A stretch of DNA of 64,000 nucleotides, taken from Paenibacillus chibensis (GTDB lineage: Bacteria; Bacillota; Bacilli; Paenibacillales; Paenibacillaceae). Every line of letters begins with the position of its first letter. The first letter of the stretch is position 1. Shown in pieces: positions 63,302 through 64,000 of the stretch. The translations under genes and the position numbers were made by a program. The notes under the pieces are model-generated. The model had not been told where the DNA came from and ran no database searches. It saw only the letters and a program-made list of their open reading frames with translations. The stretch lies in assembly GCF_004001045.1 (NCBI RefSeq), contig NZ_BIMK01000005.1, forward strand, positions 186,001 through 250,000, given 5' to 3'.

Positions 63302-64000
63302 TGAAAATTTTAGTTACTGGAGCAACCGGATTTATTGGAGCAAGCTTAGTTAGAGCCTTACTTCAGCGCGATGGAAATGAAGTTTACATTACAGCAAGAA
63401 AAACCTCTGATTTTTGGAGGATTAAGGACTGTTTACTTGATTCGCGTAATACTTATTATTGTAATTTAGAGAATAGAAACGAGACTTTTAATTTAATTCG
63501 AAATATACAGCCTGATATAATTTATCATACTGCAGCATACGGCGGACTTCCGAATCAAACAGAGACGGATCGAATTATTAGTGCGAATCTAAACGCTACA
63601 ATTAACTTACTGGACGCCGCCAGGTCTTGTGGAGTACAGCAATTCATTAACACGGGAAGCTCCTCAGAATATGGGATAAAGGATCAGCCAATGAAAGAAT
63701 CCGATTTGTGTGAGCCGGTGAATATATATGGCATAACCAAGCTTGCAGCGACGAACTATTGTAGGATGATGGGCCAAATTCATCATTATAATGTATGTAC
63801 ATTAAGACTATTCTCACCATACGGTGATTTAGAAGATTCAAAACGATTATATCCTTGCATTATTCACGCGTTGAAAAACAATGAAAGAGCGAAACTGTCA
63901 AAGCCTAATTCGGTTAGGGATTTTATTGAGATTAATAAAGTTATCGAAGTCTACGAAAAAATCATTCATGTGAATTATGAGCCTGGTGATATCATAAACA
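63301..64000 (+). CDS. NAD-dependent sugar epimerase/reductase, C-terminus outside the window
   Basis: An open frame from ATG 63301, continuing past the window end, encodes at least 233 residues of an extended SDR: ILVTGATGFIGASLVRALLQ, NTGSSSEYG and the active-site YGITK. In rfbFGH clusters the next enzyme is often a CDP-abequose or CDP-paratose synthase (RfbJ/RfbS, reducing C4) or an epimerase; sequence here fits that group but does not decide. Start overlaps the rfbG stop, so it belongs to the same operon. Confidence 0.8.
   Translation, partial: MKILVTGATGFIGASLVRALLQRDGNEVYITARKTSDFWRIKDCLLDSRNTYYCNLENRNETFNLIRNIQPDIIYHTAAYGGLPNQTETDRIISANLNATINLLDAARSCGVQQFINTGSSSEYGIKDQPMKESDLCEPVNIYGITKLAATNYCRMMGQIHHYNVCTLRLFSPYGDLEDSKRLYPCIIHALKNNERAKLSKPNSVRDFIEINKVIEVYEKIIHVNYEPGDIIN

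Overview
The window reads as chromosome of a flagellated, spore-forming, S-layered Bacillales, most likely Paenibacillus. Evidence: the order atpD-atpC-(DUF1146)-murA-spoIID-spoIIQ-spoIIID-mbl-flhO-flhP-fabZ is the Bacillus-type ywm/ywp order; an alpha/beta SASP and four sporulation genes are present; three SLH-domain surface proteins sit next to csaB, tagA and tagO; and base composition is moderate to high in GC until about 47.7 kb, then clearly AT-rich. No tRNA, rRNA, CRISPR array, insertion sequence or phage gene was seen. All supported genes lie on the + strand.

Layout. 0-12.3 kb: end of the ATP synthase operon, murA, sporulation genes, the actin homologue mbl, rod genes flhO/flhP, fabZ and pgcA. 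12.3-17.6 kb: cell-wall polymer genes (a DUF5693 membrane protein, csaB pyruvyl transferase, tagA, tagO), which would build and pyruvylate the polymer that SLH domains bind. 17.8-36.2 kb: surface proteins, namely a 1317-residue C-terminal-SLH protein, the probable main S-layer protein with N-terminal SLH domains, a 1335-residue Ig-like/SLH protein and a phosphodiester-glycosidase/copper-amine-oxidase-like protein, with a SASP gene and metK between them. 36.3-42.4 kb: degS/degU and the competence genes comFA and comFC. 42.4-51.4 kb: late flagellar genes (yvyF, flgM, flgN, flgK, flgL, DUF6470, fliW, csrA, flaG, fliD, fliS, fliT-like, hag). 51.4-64 kb: an AT-rich glycosylation locus with an unknown gene, a Maf-type flagellin glycosyltransferase, six genes that form a legionaminic-acid-type nonulosonate pathway (legB, F, I, G, H, C), then rfbH-, rfbF- and rfbG-like genes for a CDP-3,6-dideoxyhexose and a sugar epimerase/reductase cut by the window end.

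Regulation readable from sequence. SigD-type promoters (TAAA-N15/16-GCCGATAT-like) precede flhO, yvyF, flgM and hag. A SigF-type promoter precedes spoIIQ and a SigE-type promoter precedes spoIIID. An ECF-type promoter (CAAC-N16-CGTC) lies in the long leader region of the S-layer gene, with a weaker relative before the gene at 33.5 kb. The hag leader carries a CsrA hairpin plus a GGA motif at its ribosome site, matching the fliW-csrA pair 3 kb upstream.

Least explained items: the nonulosonate plus dideoxyhexose pairing beside flagellin, the structured metK leader with mutually exclusive pairings, a dispersed hairpin-rich repeat (15.5 and 27.0-27.2 kb), very GC-rich inserts in spoIID and comFA, and the unknown gene between hag and maf.
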